A stretch of DNA of 64,000 nt from the NCBI RefSeq assembly GCF_014203735.1, contig NZ_JACHJQ010000012.1, positions 1-64,000 on the forward strand, read 5' to 3'. Position numbers and translations under genes: made by a program. Below are positions 51,983 through 60,748 of this stretch, in pieces. Within the stretch, counting starts at the first letter, position 1, and each line of letters begins with the position of its first letter. Origin of the DNA: Actinophytocola algeriensis. Its GTDB lineage: Bacteria > Actinomycetota > Actinomycetes > Mycobacteriales > Pseudonocardiaceae. Below the pieces are notes generated by a model that was given only the letters and a program-made list of their open reading frames with translations, searched no databases and had not been told where the DNA came from.

Positions 51983-53247
51983 CGACTCTCGCGGACGTGG
52001 CCGCGTTCCTGCCCGAGCGCGTGGTGCCGGTCGAGGAGATGGGGCCAGAGCTGGGTCTCACCCCGACACAGGTCCGGGTGCTGCGCCGGTTCAACGGGCT
52101 CGGCGAGGTGCGCAGGCAGCGGCCCGGTGAGACACTGGTCGACCTTCTCGAGGCGGCGGCGCGGGCACTCCCGTCGCTGCGGGGCCGCGAACACCTGGTG
52201 CGCTACGTGATCCACGCGCGCGGTGTGCCGGTCGTGGCGCCCTACCCGGTCAACCCGGTGCACGAGCTGCGGCAGCGGCTCGGCCTCACGAGCGCGACCG
52301 CGTTCACGGTGACGCACCACGCGTGCGTGTCCGGTCTGCTCGCCATCGACATCGCCGGGCGCCTGTCCGCCAGGCACCCCGACCCGGGTGCGCTCGTGCT
52401 GGTGGTGGCGGGGGAGCAGGTGTTCACCATGGACGCGCGGCTCACGCCGGACCACCGCGTCTTCGGTGAGGGGGCAGGCGCCTGCCTGGTCTCGGCGGGC
52501 GGCCCCGGCGACGCGGTGCTGTCCTTCGCGTGCGGTCAGCGCAGCGACCTCGACCACTACTCCGAGGAAGGTGCTGCTGGCGCTGCCGGCGCCGCCGGCA
52601 TGGACCGGTTCGCGCAGGAGTACACCGAACTGCTCGCCGAGGTGATCCTCGCGGCGGTCAAGCAGGCGGACCTGTCGCTCGACGACCTCGCACTCGTGTT
52701 GCCGCACAACGTGAACGTCGTGTCGTGGCGGCGGGTGTGCAGGCGGATCGGCCTGCCGGTGGACCGCGTGCTGCTCGACAACGTGCCGCTGGTGGGGCAC
52801 ACGCCGTCGGCGGACACCTTCATCAACCACGCGTCGGCGGTCGCGCTCGGGCGCCTCACCCCCGGCGACCGGTACCTCACCGCGGGGGCGGGCTTCGGCG
52901 CGGTCTTCTCGGCGATGGTCCTCGAACACCGGGCGGCCGGTCACCCGGCCGCCACACAGCACGGGAGCGGGAACATGGCGGCAATCGAGGTCACGGACCT
53001 GCGCGGCCGGGTGGTCGACACCCTCGGTGTCCTGCTGGGCAGGTTGCTCGGCGCGGACCTGGTGGTGTCCGAGGAGACCAGGCTGTTCGACGAGCTGGGA
53101 CTCAGCTCGTCGAAGACCCTCGAGCTGTTGCTGGCGTTGGAGGACGAGCTGGACCTCCAGGTCGACATCGAGGACATCGACCGCCGCGACCTCGTGTCGG
53201 TGGGCTCGCTGAGTGACTTCGTCGTCGCCAACGTGGACGGTGCGTGA
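51979..53247 (+). CDS. KASIII-like condensing enzyme fused to an ACP
   Basis: A 422-aa fusion. Residues 1-330 are a KAS III-fold enzyme with the triad Cys116 (THHACVSGL), His243 (LPHNVNVVSW) and Asn283 (TFINHASAVAL). Residues 335-422 are an ACP whose DSL is SSS (Ser377 in FDELGLSSSKTLELLL). A Met at 333 has a GGGAG-type site upstream (ATG 52975), so free ACP may also be made. KASIII enzymes start chains from acyl-CoA or transfer acyl groups. With the E1 pair downstream, loading an aroyl or acyl starter on the attached ACP is the model. Confidence 0.85.
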   Translation: MTTLADVAAFLPERVVPVEEMGPELGLTPTQVRVLRRFNGLGEVRRQRPGETLVDLLEAAARALPSLRGREHLVRYVIHARGVPVVAPYPVNPVHELRQRLGLTSATAFTVTHHACVSGLLAIDIAGRLSARHPDPGALVLVVAGEQVFTMDARLTPDHRVFGEGAGACLVSAGGPGDAVLSFACGQRSDLDHYSEEGAAGAAGAAGMDRFAQEYTELLAEVILAAVKQADLSLDDLALVLPHNVNVVSWRRVCRRIGLPVDRVLLDNVPLVGHTPSADTFINHASAVALGRLTPGDRYLTAGAGFGAVFSAMVLEHRAAGHPAATQHGSGNMAAIEVTDLRGRVVDTLGVLLGRLLGADLVVSEETRLFDELGLSSSKTLELLLALEDELDLQVDIEDIDRRDLVSVGSLSDFVVANVDGA

Positions 53248-53250
53248 GCC

Positions 53251-54165
53251 ATGTTCGTGACCGGTCCACCGACGGCGGGTACGGGGCTGGCGCTGCGGCG
53301 CGTGGCCCACCGCGGCCACACCGGCCCGCCCATCGCCGACTCGTCGCTGGCCACGCACCCGACGCTGCGGCCCTACCTCACCGACCTCGCGGCCACCCGA
53401 GGGCTGGCGCTGCGTGCGGAGGTGCTCGGCACCGGCCAGGCGTACGCGGAGCTGGCGGCACCCGTGGTCGAGGCGGTCACGTCACCGGACGAGCCCGTCG
53501 ACCTGCTGGTGCTGGCCTTCGGCGTGCCCGACGTGCAACCCGGCCGCAACGCCGCGCTGCGGCTCGCGGCGCACTGCCCCGGCCGCCCGCTCGCGTTCGC
53601 GGTCTGCGACCAGGGACCGGCCGCCGCGTTCACCGCGCTGGGGCTGGCCGCCGACTACGCCGCCACCGGCGTGTGTGCCCGCGCGGTGCTGGTGGTGGCC
53701 GAGCAGGCGGCGGTGCCCTACCCGCTCACCGCGCAGGCGCCCGTGCCGGAGCGGCACGCCGCGGTCGCGGTGCTGCTGGAGAGCGGGCCCGCGCCCGCGC
53801 ACGTCCGAACGCACGCGGACCTGCCACCGGAGGCGGTCGCCGCGGTGCTCGCCGCCGAGGTCGCCGAGCTGACCGGTGAGCGCGACGACGTGACCCTCGT
53901 GCTGGGGCCCGGCGTGGGCACGGCACCGGACGTGCCGGGGGCCGAGATGCTTCGCGGGACACCGGAACTGCCCTACACCGGGGCGTGGGCACGCCTCGCC
54001 GACGGCGAACCAGGCCGGTTCCTGGTGATCGCCGACTACGACTCCGCGCTCGGCTACCTGTGCGTGGCCGGGCTCGAACCGAGTTCACGGCCTGCCGCCG
54101 ACCTGGCGGTGGCCGGTTCACCGGGAACGGGAGGAGGTGTGGCGAACATGGCGGTCAAGGACTGA
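53251..54165 (+). CDS. Thiolase-fold KASIII-like partner protein
   Basis: A 304-aa protein of thiolase-like fold with segments DLLVLAFGVPDVQPGRNAALRLAAHCPGRPLAF, AVCDQGPAAAFTALGLAADYA and RAVLVVAEQAA, which align loosely with the nucleophile half of KASIII. A Cys is present (AVCDQG), but I see no partner His or Asn. It is shorter than an active enzyme. It starts 3 bases after the KASIII-ACP gene and probably forms a heterodimer with it. The call rests on fold-like patterns, so it is moderate. Confidence 0.6.
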   Translation: MFVTGPPTAGTGLALRRVAHRGHTGPPIADSSLATHPTLRPYLTDLAATRGLALRAEVLGTGQAYAELAAPVVEAVTSPDEPVDLLVLAFGVPDVQPGRNAALRLAAHCPGRPLAFAVCDQGPAAAFTALGLAADYAATGVCARAVLVVAEQAAVPYPLTAQAPVPERHAAVAVLLESGPAPAHVRTHADLPPEAVAAVLAAEVAELTGERDDVTLVLGPGVGTAPDVPGAEMLRGTPELPYTGAWARLADGEPGRFLVIADYDSALGYLCVAGLEPSSRPAADLAVAGSPGTGGGVANMAVKD

Positions 54166-54227
54166 GCTCGTCGCTGCTAGGCAGCATCTCGTGTCGACTG
54201 GTCCGACCCGGTTGGTGGCCGGACCCG

Positions 54228-54259
54228 CGTGCGGGGACGGATGTCGCCGTCCCCGCACG
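54228..54259. terminator. Strong 13-bp hairpin splitting the cluster
   Basis: CGTGCGGGGACGG and its exact complement CCGTCCCCGCACG enclose a six-base loop, lying 63 bases past the thiolase-like gene and before the exporter gene. It is followed by GTCTT but no long T-run. It may end the first transcript or attenuate read-through into the second half of the cluster. Confidence 0.7.
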
Positions 54260-54298
54260 GTCTTACCCGATTCTACGCCGAGAGGAGTGCCGGACCCG

Positions 54299-55543
54299 AT
54301 GCGTATCCCGTGGCTCGGGCTGCCCGCGCGGAGTGGGCGGCTGGTCCTGGTCGGTCTCATCGACTCCACCGGGACGGGACTGTTCATCGCCGGGGCCGCG
54401 GTGTTCTACACGCAGGGCGCCGGGCTCTCCATCGCCCAGGTCGGCATCGGCCTCACCGTCGCGGGTCTGTGCGGACTGCTGGCGCTCACCCCGCTCGGCA
54501 TGCTCGCCGACCGCATCGGCCCCCGTCCGGCCGCGGTGCTGCTGCACTTCTGGCGCGCCGCCGGGTTCGTCGCCTTCGCGTTCGTGCACGACTTCGTCAC
54601 GTTCCTGGTCGTCGCCTGCGTCGTCGGCATACCGGCGCGCGCGGTCGACCCGGTCAACCAGATGTTCGTCGACCGCCACATCGGCAAGGAGCAGCGGACC
54701 AGGGTGATGGCCGCGTTCCGGGTGGTCGCCAACGTCGGCTTCACCCTCGGCGCGCTGCTCGCCACCGTGATCATCGCCATCGGCACCCGCCCGGCGTTCG
54801 TCGCGATCGTGCTCGGCGACGCGCTGACGTTCGTGCTCGCCGGCATCCTGCTGACGAGGGTGCCGCTGCTGGCGGACCACACGCCGGCACGGCCCACAGT
54901 GCGCGGATGGCCGACGTCGCTGCGGCAGGGCCGCTTCCTCGCGGTGGCGGCACTGCACGCGGTGTTCGTGCTGCACATCCCGTTGCTGTCGATCGGCATC
55001 CCGCTGTGGGCCACACAGCACACCACCGCGCCCGCGTTGATCGTCGGGCCGCTCATCGTGCTCAACACGATCCTCGTGATCCTGTTCCAGGTCCGGTGCA
55101 GCCGCGGCACGGAGACCCGCGCGGGCGGCATCCGTGCCCTGCGCCTCGCGTCGGTGTCGCTCGCCGGGTGCGCCGCGGTGGTCGCGTTCGCCGGGGAGAC
55201 CGGCACCGTGCTCACCGTCGTGCTGCTGGCCGCCGGGATGGTGCTGCTGACCTTCGGCGAGCTGTTCCAGGTCGCAGGCGGGGTGAGCGTGTCCTACGAC
55301 CTCGCGCCCCGGGACCGGCAGGGCGAGTACCTGGCGGTGTTCTCGCTGGGCACGGCCGCGATGTACATGGTCGGGCCCGTGCTCGTGACGATCGGGATCG
55401 TCGAGCGCGGCCCGGTCGGGTGGCTGGCCCTGGCCGCGGTCTTCCTGGCCGCCGGTTTCTTCGTCCGGCCCGCGGTCGAGGCGGCGGCCGCCCAGATCGA
55501 GCAGACACACCCGAGAGTCGAGGAACCCGAACATGTCGGATGA
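54299..55543 (+). CDS. MFS exporter
   Basis: A 414-aa, twelve-helix MFS protein of the drug-efflux type. The loop 2-3 signature reads GMLADRIGPRPAAVL and helix 4/5 has the RAVDPVNQMFVD segment. A start at a GTG twelve bases earlier is also possible; AGAGGAG lies between. It is the only transporter in the cluster and probably exports the product or gives self-resistance. The end overlaps the condensation-protein start by 11 bases. Confidence 0.9.
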   Translation: MRIPWLGLPARSGRLVLVGLIDSTGTGLFIAGAAVFYTQGAGLSIAQVGIGLTVAGLCGLLALTPLGMLADRIGPRPAAVLLHFWRAAGFVAFAFVHDFVTFLVVACVVGIPARAVDPVNQMFVDRHIGKEQRTRVMAAFRVVANVGFTLGALLATVIIAIGTRPAFVAIVLGDALTFVLAGILLTRVPLLADHTPARPTVRGWPTSLRQGRFLAVAALHAVFVLHIPLLSIGIPLWATQHTTAPALIVGPLIVLNTILVILFQVRCSRGTETRAGGIRALRLASVSLAGCAAVVAFAGETGTVLTVVLLAAGMVLLTFGELFQVAGGVSVSYDLAPRDRQGEYLAVFSLGTAAMYMVGPVLVTIGIVERGPVGWLALAAVFLAAGFFVRPAVEAAAAQIEQTHPRVEEPEHVG

Positions 55544-56942
55544 GCAAGAGTTGCCGCCGGGCGAGGTCGTGGACCGGATCACGGTCCCGTTCGCCGGGAG
55601 CGGGGCGGGCGAGGCGGACCTGACCTGGGGTCAGATCGGCCTCTGGCAGTCCATCGAGGCGTCCGGGAAGTCCAAGGCCGTGTTCCACATCGCCGAGGTC
55701 GAGCAGGAGACGACCGTCGACGACGTGGCCGGGATGCTGCGGTTCATGGTGTCGCGGCACCAGTCGCTGCGCACCAGGCTCGTGCTCCGCGAGGGCAGGC
55801 CGCCACGCCAGCGCTGCTCGGCGTCCGGTGCGGTGACGCTGACGGTCGTGGACGCGGGCGCGGACGACCCGGCCGCGGTCGCCGAGGCGGTGTCGCGGCG
55901 GTGGCAGCACGAGCAGTTCGACTTCGAGAACGAGTGGCCGATCCGGCTCGCGGCGATCCGCGCGAACGGCGTGCTCACCCACGTGGTCACCGTCATCCTG
56001 CACACCTCCGTCGACGCCTACGGCCTGAGCGCGCTCGCCGCCGACGTCGCGGCCCGCGACGCGGGGACCGGCGAGCCCGCCGGCCCGGTCACCGCCCTCC
56101 AGCCGCTGGAACAGGCGGCGCGGCAGGCGAGCCCGGCGGGGCAGCGGCAGAACGCGGCCTCCCTGAAGTACCTGGAACGGGTGCTGCGCGCCATCGACGC
56201 CGGCCGGTTCGGCGAGCCGAGGTACGGCGGCGAACGGTGGATCGACATGGTCCAGTACCGGTCGCCCGCCACCCTGCTGGCGGTGCGGGCGGTCGCCGCG
56301 CGCGAGCGGATCGACGACTCGCCGGTGCTGCTCGCGAGCTTCGCCGTCGGTCTCGCCCGCTTCACCGGGGTGAACCCGGTGCTGGCGATGCTCATGGTGG
56401 GCAACAGGTTCCGGCCCGGTCTCGCCGACTCGGTCAGCGCGCTGATCCAGCTGAGCCCGTACCTGATCGACGTCGCGGACACCACGGTGGGCCACACGGT
56501 GTCGCGCGCCGCCACGAGCGCGATCAACGCGTACAAGAACGCCTACTACGACCCGTACGAACAGGACGAGGTGATCGAGCGGGTCGAGCGGGAGCGCGGC
56601 GAGGAACTCGACCTGTCGTGCTTCTACAACGACCGGCGCCAGCAGGAGCGGAGCCACGTCGGCGAGACGGTCCCGAGGGAGGCGGAGATCCGGGCGGCGC
56701 TCGAGCACAGCCGCCTGTCCTGGGAGCCGGAGATCAGCATGCCGCGCCGCAAGATCTACTTCAACGTCGACGACCCGCCGGGTGCCATCGAGTTCGTGAT
56801 GTCGGTGGACCGGCGCTACTTCGACCGGTCGGACATGGCGACGATCATGCGGAACATCGAACAGGCCGCCGTCGAGGCCGCGCTGGCACCGGAGGCGCCG
56901 ACCCGTGTCACCCGTCGCGTGGCCGCGGGCGCGGGTCACTGA
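55533..56942 (+). CDS. Free-standing condensation-domain protein
   Basis: A 469-aa protein of the NRPS condensation superfamily. The catalytic motif is VILHTSVDAYG: the second His (H157) and Asp161 of HHxxxDG are kept, while the first His is Leu. It has N- and C-lobe segments (WGQIGLWQSIE; MLMVGNRFRPGL; LDLSCFYNDRR). No adenylation or carrier domain is attached. Such enzymes join an acyl-carrier donor to an amine or alcohol. Here it would link the aryl or acyl unit to a partner, with carriers from elsewhere in the cluster. Confidence 0.88.
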   Translation: MSDEQELPPGEVVDRITVPFAGSGAGEADLTWGQIGLWQSIEASGKSKAVFHIAEVEQETTVDDVAGMLRFMVSRHQSLRTRLVLREGRPPRQRCSASGAVTLTVVDAGADDPAAVAEAVSRRWQHEQFDFENEWPIRLAAIRANGVLTHVVTVILHTSVDAYGLSALAADVAARDAGTGEPAGPVTALQPLEQAARQASPAGQRQNAASLKYLERVLRAIDAGRFGEPRYGGERWIDMVQYRSPATLLAVRAVAARERIDDSPVLLASFAVGLARFTGVNPVLAMLMVGNRFRPGLADSVSALIQLSPYLIDVADTTVGHTVSRAATSAINAYKNAYYDPYEQDEVIERVERERGEELDLSCFYNDRRQQERSHVGETVPREAEIRAALEHSRLSWEPEISMPRRKIYFNVDDPPGAIEFVMSVDRRYFDRSDMATIMRNIEQAAVEAALAPEAPTRVTRRVAAGAGH

Positions 56943-56987
56943 GTGTCCTGGTCGGACAGCACGTGCAAGGGAAGGAGGTGGGTGCGC

Positions 56988-57122
56988 ATGCGTGTCGAGG
57001 ACAAGCCGTTCGCGGGCACGGCAGCGCTCGCGCCTGCGATCGAGGAGGTGGCCGTGCGGGCCGCGATCGAAGCCGGCGCCTCCACCGCCGTCGGCGGCGC
57101 CCCGATGGCGGCCCTCCGATGA
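56988..57122 (+). CDS. 44-aa peptide, unknown
   Basis: An ATG preceded by a near-perfect AAGGAGG site at 9 bases opens a 44-codon frame (MRVEDKPFAG start, MAALR end) rich in Ala, Gly, Val. The C-terminal half is GASTAVGGAPMAALR. Its stop codon overlaps the start of the E1 alpha gene (ATGA), so it is translated and coupled. I recognise no family. It could be a leader for coupling, a small subunit of the E1 complex, or a precursor peptide; none is supported beyond position. Confidence 0.6.
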   Translation: MRVEDKPFAGTAALAPAIEEVAVRAAIEAGASTAVGGAPMAALR

Positions 57123-58102
57123 CGGCATCCACAGTGGACATCGCGGTCTCGTTGTACCGGACCGTGCGGCTGATCCGCCGGTTCGAGGAGCGGGCGCTCG
57201 AGCTGGTGCGGTCCGGCGACATCGTCGGCGGCATCCACCCCTGCATCGGGCAGGAGGCGGTGCCCGCCGGGGTGTGCGCCGCGCTCGGCCAGGACGACCT
57301 CGTCACCGGCACCCACCGCGGGCACGGGCACGTGCTCGCGAAGGGTGCGGACCCGGCCCGCATGATGGCCGAGCTGACCGGCCGCGTCACCGGGCTCAAC
57401 AAGGGCCGCGGCGGCTCCATGCACGCGGCGGACTTCGGCGTCGGGGTCCTCGGCGCCAACGCGATCGTGGGTGCCGCCGGTGCCATCGCGACCGGGGCCG
57501 CGTGGGCGCGGCAGCGGCTCGGGACCCCCGTGGTCGCGGCGACCTTCTTCGGTGACGGCGCGGTCAACGAGGGCATGCTCCTCGAAACGTTCAACCTGGC
57601 GGCGCTGTGGCGGGTGCCGGTGGTGTTCGTCTGCGAGAACAACGGCTGGGCGACCACCATGCGCGTCGACGACGCGGTCGCGGGCAGCATCACCGGGCGG
57701 GCCGAGGCGTTCGGCATCCCAGCGTCCACAGTGGACGGTCAGGACGCGGCGGCGGTGCTCGCGGCCACCCGGGAGGCCGTGGCGCGGGCCCGCGCGGGTG
57801 GCGGGCCGTCGTTCCTCGAGTGCCGAACCCAGCGGTTCGAGGCCCACCACACGTTCGAGCACGCGGTGCGGCTGCGCTACCGCACCGACGAGGAACTCGC
57901 GCTGATCCGTGCCCGCGACCCGCTCGACATCCAGGGTGCGCGCCTCGACGCCGCCGTGCGGGCGGACGTGGACTCCGAGATCGAGGACGTGCTCGGCCAC
58001 GCCGTCGAGTTCGCGCTGGCGAGTGAGTTCCCCGACCCCCTCACCGCACTGGACCACCTGTACGCGAGCGGGCTGCGCCCGCGACCCGGGAGCGGTGTCT
58101 GA
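57119..58102 (+). CDS. 2-oxo acid dehydrogenase E1 component, alpha subunit
   Basis: A 327-aa thiamine diphosphate enzyme subunit. The cofactor motif is GDG (145-147) followed about 27 residues later by NN (174-175): FFGDGAVNEGMLLETFNLAALWRVPVVFVCENNGW. The N-terminal RTVRLIRRFEERALELVRSG is typical of PDH/acetoin E1 alpha. It forms a heterotetramer with the beta subunit coded next (ATGA). No E2 or E3 gene follows, as in PDH-like pairs recruited to natural-product starter supply, for example the pristinamycin PglB/PglC pair. Confidence 0.93.
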   Translation: MTASTVDIAVSLYRTVRLIRRFEERALELVRSGDIVGGIHPCIGQEAVPAGVCAALGQDDLVTGTHRGHGHVLAKGADPARMMAELTGRVTGLNKGRGGSMHAADFGVGVLGANAIVGAAGAIATGAAWARQRLGTPVVAATFFGDGAVNEGMLLETFNLAALWRVPVVFVCENNGWATTMRVDDAVAGSITGRAEAFGIPASTVDGQDAAAVLAATREAVARARAGGGPSFLECRTQRFEAHHTFEHAVRLRYRTDEELALIRARDPLDIQGARLDAAVRADVDSEIEDVLGHAVEFALASEFPDPLTALDHLYASGLRPRPGSGV

Positions 58103-59076
58103 TGCCGAAGCTGTCCTACCAGAAGGCGCTCAACCGGGCGCTCGCCGACGCGATGACGGCTGACGAGACGGTGTTCGTGCTCGGCGAGGACGTCCGGGTC
58201 GCCGCGTCGAACGTGACCGCGGGCCTGCACAAGCGGTTCGGGGACGACCGCGTCCTCGACACCCCGCTGTCCGAACAGGGCTTCACGAGCTTCGCCACCG
58301 GCGCGGCGATCGCGGGCATGCGCCCGGTCATCGAGTTCCAGATCCCCGCGCTGCTGTTCCTGTCGTTCGAGCAGATCACCAACCACGCCCACAAGTTCTC
58401 GCTCATGACCGGCGGGCAGTGCACCGTGCCCGTCACCTACGTGGTGCCGGGTTCCGGCTCGCGCACCGGTTGGGCGGGCCAGCACTCCGACCACCCCTAC
58501 AGCCTGTTCGCGCACGTCGGCGTCAAGACCGTCGTGCCGGCCACCCCCGCCGACGCCTACGGGTTGTTGCGGTCGGCGATCGCCGACCCCGACCCGGTGG
58601 TGGTGTTCGCGCCGTCGGCCGCGCTCGGCGTCCGCGAGGACCTCGACTTCGGGACGCTCGCGCCGGTGTCGCTCGGGTCGGGCCGGATCCACCGCCACGG
58701 CACGGATGTCACCGTGGTGGCGGTTGGGCACCACGTGCACGACGCCGTCGCGGTGGCCGACGACCTCGCGGACAGCGTGTCGGTCGAGGTGTTCGACCCC
58801 AGGACGCTCTACCCCTTCGACTGGGACGGGCTCACCGAGTCGGTGTCGCGGACCGGGCGGCTCGTGGTGATCGACGACTCGAACCGGATGTGCGGGCTCG
58901 CGGGCGAGGTGATCGCGACGATCTCCGAGCGGGTGCGGCTCGCGGCCCCGCCCGCCCGGGTCACCCGCCCGGACGGTGCGGTGCTGCCGTTCTCACTCGA
59001 GCTGGACCGGTCGGTGCAGCCGAGCAGGGCGCAGCTCGCGGACGCCGTCGCCATCGCGGTCAAGGAACGGCCATGA
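58102..59076 (+). CDS. 2-oxo acid dehydrogenase E1 component, beta subunit
   Basis: A 324-aa transketolase-like beta subunit, with the segments FVLGEDVRVA, LDTPLSEQGFTSFATGAAIAGMRPVIEFQ, and C-terminal LVVIDDSNRMCGLAGEV. It partners the alpha subunit (ATGA overlap). Together they decarboxylate a 2-oxo acid and pass the acyl or hydroxyalkyl group to an acceptor. Given HmaS and Hmo, 4-hydroxybenzoylformate is a plausible substrate, though pyruvate or a branched 2-oxo acid cannot be excluded. Confidence 0.93.
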   Translation: MPKLSYQKALNRALADAMTADETVFVLGEDVRVAASNVTAGLHKRFGDDRVLDTPLSEQGFTSFATGAAIAGMRPVIEFQIPALLFLSFEQITNHAHKFSLMTGGQCTVPVTYVVPGSGSRTGWAGQHSDHPYSLFAHVGVKTVVPATPADAYGLLRSAIADPDPVVVFAPSAALGVREDLDFGTLAPVSLGSGRIHRHGTDVTVVAVGHHVHDAVAVADDLADSVSVEVFDPRTLYPFDWDGLTESVSRTGRLVVIDDSNRMCGLAGEVIATISERVRLAAPPARVTRPDGAVLPFSLELDRSVQPSRAQLADAVAIAVKERP

Positions 59077-59087
59077 CGGGAACGCGG

Positions 59088-59801
59088 TCACTGCCGCCCT
59101 GCGGACGCCGTGCGGTCCGGGTTCTCGGCCAGGTGGGTGCCCAGCACCCGCACGGTCTCCGCGAGCGCGATCGCGTCGCCGCGCCCGTTGACGTGCCTGC
59201 CGTCGGCCGCGAACAGGCCGGGATCGGTCGCGGCCGGGTGTCCGGTGAGGTTCACGTGCAGCGTGCCGAGCTCCTCTGCGATCGCCGACGTGCGCGCGGA
59301 CAGTTCCCGCATCCGCTTCCGCAGACCCGGGCGCAGCCAGTCGGGGATCCTGGGGGAGGGGGAGTAGGAGACGTTGAACAGCCCCAGCGTGAGCACGTCC
59401 GCGCCCGCCGCCCGCAGCGCGGTGATCATGGTCCGCAGCTCGGCGTCCACCGCGTCGGGCTTGTACGTCGCCGGGAACGCGTCGTTGGCGCCGCACACCA
59501 GGAGCGCGAGGTCAGGTTCGAAGTCCAGCGCGGGACCGAGCTGACCGGCGCGGACCTCCCGCGCACGCAGCCCCCGGTGCCCGAGGTTGAGGTAGTCGAG
59601 GCCCGGTGCGGTGGCGGCCAGCTCGCGCGCGACGCGGTCGGCGAACTGCACCTCGCTGTAGCCGGGCAGGGGCTCGGCGAGCCCCTCCGCGACGCTGTCG
59701 CCGAGGACGGCGAACCGCCGCCACGGGTGCCCGGCGAGCAGGCGGGCGCTGTCCCCCGCGCGCAGGCAGTGGGGATCTTCCGACTCGGTCAAGGAGTGCA
59801 T
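59088..59801 (-). CDS. SGNH/GDSL hydrolase (cytoplasmic)
   Basis: A 237-aa hydrolase with block I FAVLGDSVAEGL, block II NLGHRGLRAREV, block III VCGANDAF and block V DGRHVNGRG, so Ser, Gly, Asn, and His are all present. No signal peptide. It is the only minus-strand gene in the cluster region and starts next to the following plus gene (adjacent start codons at 59801/59802). It could deacylate a small molecule or carrier. The link to the pathway is unproven. Confidence 0.9.
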   Translation of the reverse strand: MHSLTESEDPHCLRAGDSARLLAGHPWRRFAVLGDSVAEGLAEPLPGYSEVQFADRVARELAATAPGLDYLNLGHRGLRAREVRAGQLGPALDFEPDLALLVCGANDAFPATYKPDAVDAELRTMITALRAAGADVLTLGLFNVSYSPSPRIPDWLRPGLRKRMRELSARTSAIAEELGTLHVNLTGHPAATDPGLFAADGRHVNGRGDAIALAETVRVLGTHLAENPDRTASAGRQ

Positions 59802-60404
59802 GTGTCAATCGCCCTGGATCTGCGGGACCTGCGGGAGGCGAACCGCCGCGTGCTCGCGACGACCACGGAGATCGTCGCACAGGTGCGGGCCGACCAGCTC
59901 GACCTGCCGACGCCGTGCGACGGCTGGTCGGTGCGCGACCTGTTGCGGCACATGGTGGGCAACAACAACGGCTTCGCGGGCGCGGCACTGGGCCGGCCGC
60001 CGGACGCCGCCGTCTGGGACGGGGTGGACGTCACCGACCCGGCCGGTGAGTTCCCGGCGTCCGCGGAGCGGGTGGTCGCGGCGTTCGCCTCCGTCGAACC
60101 GCTGACCGGCACGTTCGCGGTGCTGGGCTACGGGGACGTGCCCGCTGCCCAGGCCGTCGGCATGTACTTCATCGACTACCTGGCCCACGGCTGGGACGTC
60201 GCCGTGTCGATCGGGGTGGACCCCGGCCTCGACCAGGACGCCTGCGCGGCCGTGCTGCGGATCGGTGCCGCGTGGCCGAGGGACTCGCCCGCGATCTGGG
60301 GGCCGGGTGCCCCGTTCGGCCGCCGGGTCGACGTGCCGGGGGACGCGTCGGTGGCCGACCGGATGCTCGGCTTCCTCGGCCGGTTCCCGGTGTGGCCGGG
60401 ATGA
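59802..60404 (+). CDS. TIGR03086-type metal-binding protein (maleylpyruvate isomerase/DinB fold)
   Basis: A 200-aa protein from a GTG with AAGGAG five bases upstream. A four-helix DinB-like core shows metal ligands in DLLRHMVGNNN and DYLAHGWDVA (H-x-x-D). Members of this actinobacterial group include mycothiol-dependent isomerases and transferases. Its start codon abuts that of the divergent SGNH gene, so the two promoters lie within each other's coding regions. Role in the cluster unknown. Confidence 0.85.
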   Translation: MSIALDLRDLREANRRVLATTTEIVAQVRADQLDLPTPCDGWSVRDLLRHMVGNNNGFAGAALGRPPDAAVWDGVDVTDPAGEFPASAERVVAAFASVEPLTGTFAVLGYGDVPAAQAVGMYFIDYLAHGWDVAVSIGVDPGLDQDACAAVLRIGAAWPRDSPAIWGPGAPFGRRVDVPGDASVADRMLGFLGRFPVWPG

Positions 60405-60730
60405 CCCCGCGCAATTCGCGGGACGAAAGGCGGCGAACAGTTTCCGCATTCGGATCCCGTGCGGCGGAGCGTGGCCGGTCACGATATCCATGCCCGCGGT
60501 CCGCCCCTTCGGTGAAATCACCGGCCGTGTCACTCCTTTTCGGACGGAGACTACCGGCCGCGCGCGTGCCGGGCCAGCGGCGGACGCCGTTTGTGCCGGA
60601 GGAAATGCCTGTTCCGGCAACGCATCGGTGCGGCAGGGGAGGTAGCAGTGTGCCATCGGAGAAACGCACTCCGTTGACCCGTAGTGCGGATGGGCAGGAA
60701 TGACTGGTCTGGTCGTACGAATAGGGCGGT

Positions 60731-60748
60731 GCCGTTCGCGAACGGCAT
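60731..60748. promoter_or_regulatory. Perfect 18-bp palindrome adjoining a promoter
   Basis: TGCCGTTCGCGAACGGCA is identical to its reverse complement. It ends exactly where a -35 hexamer begins, so a bound dimer could either activate or block RNA polymerase. No cognate regulator gene is adjacent. Confidence 0.7.
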
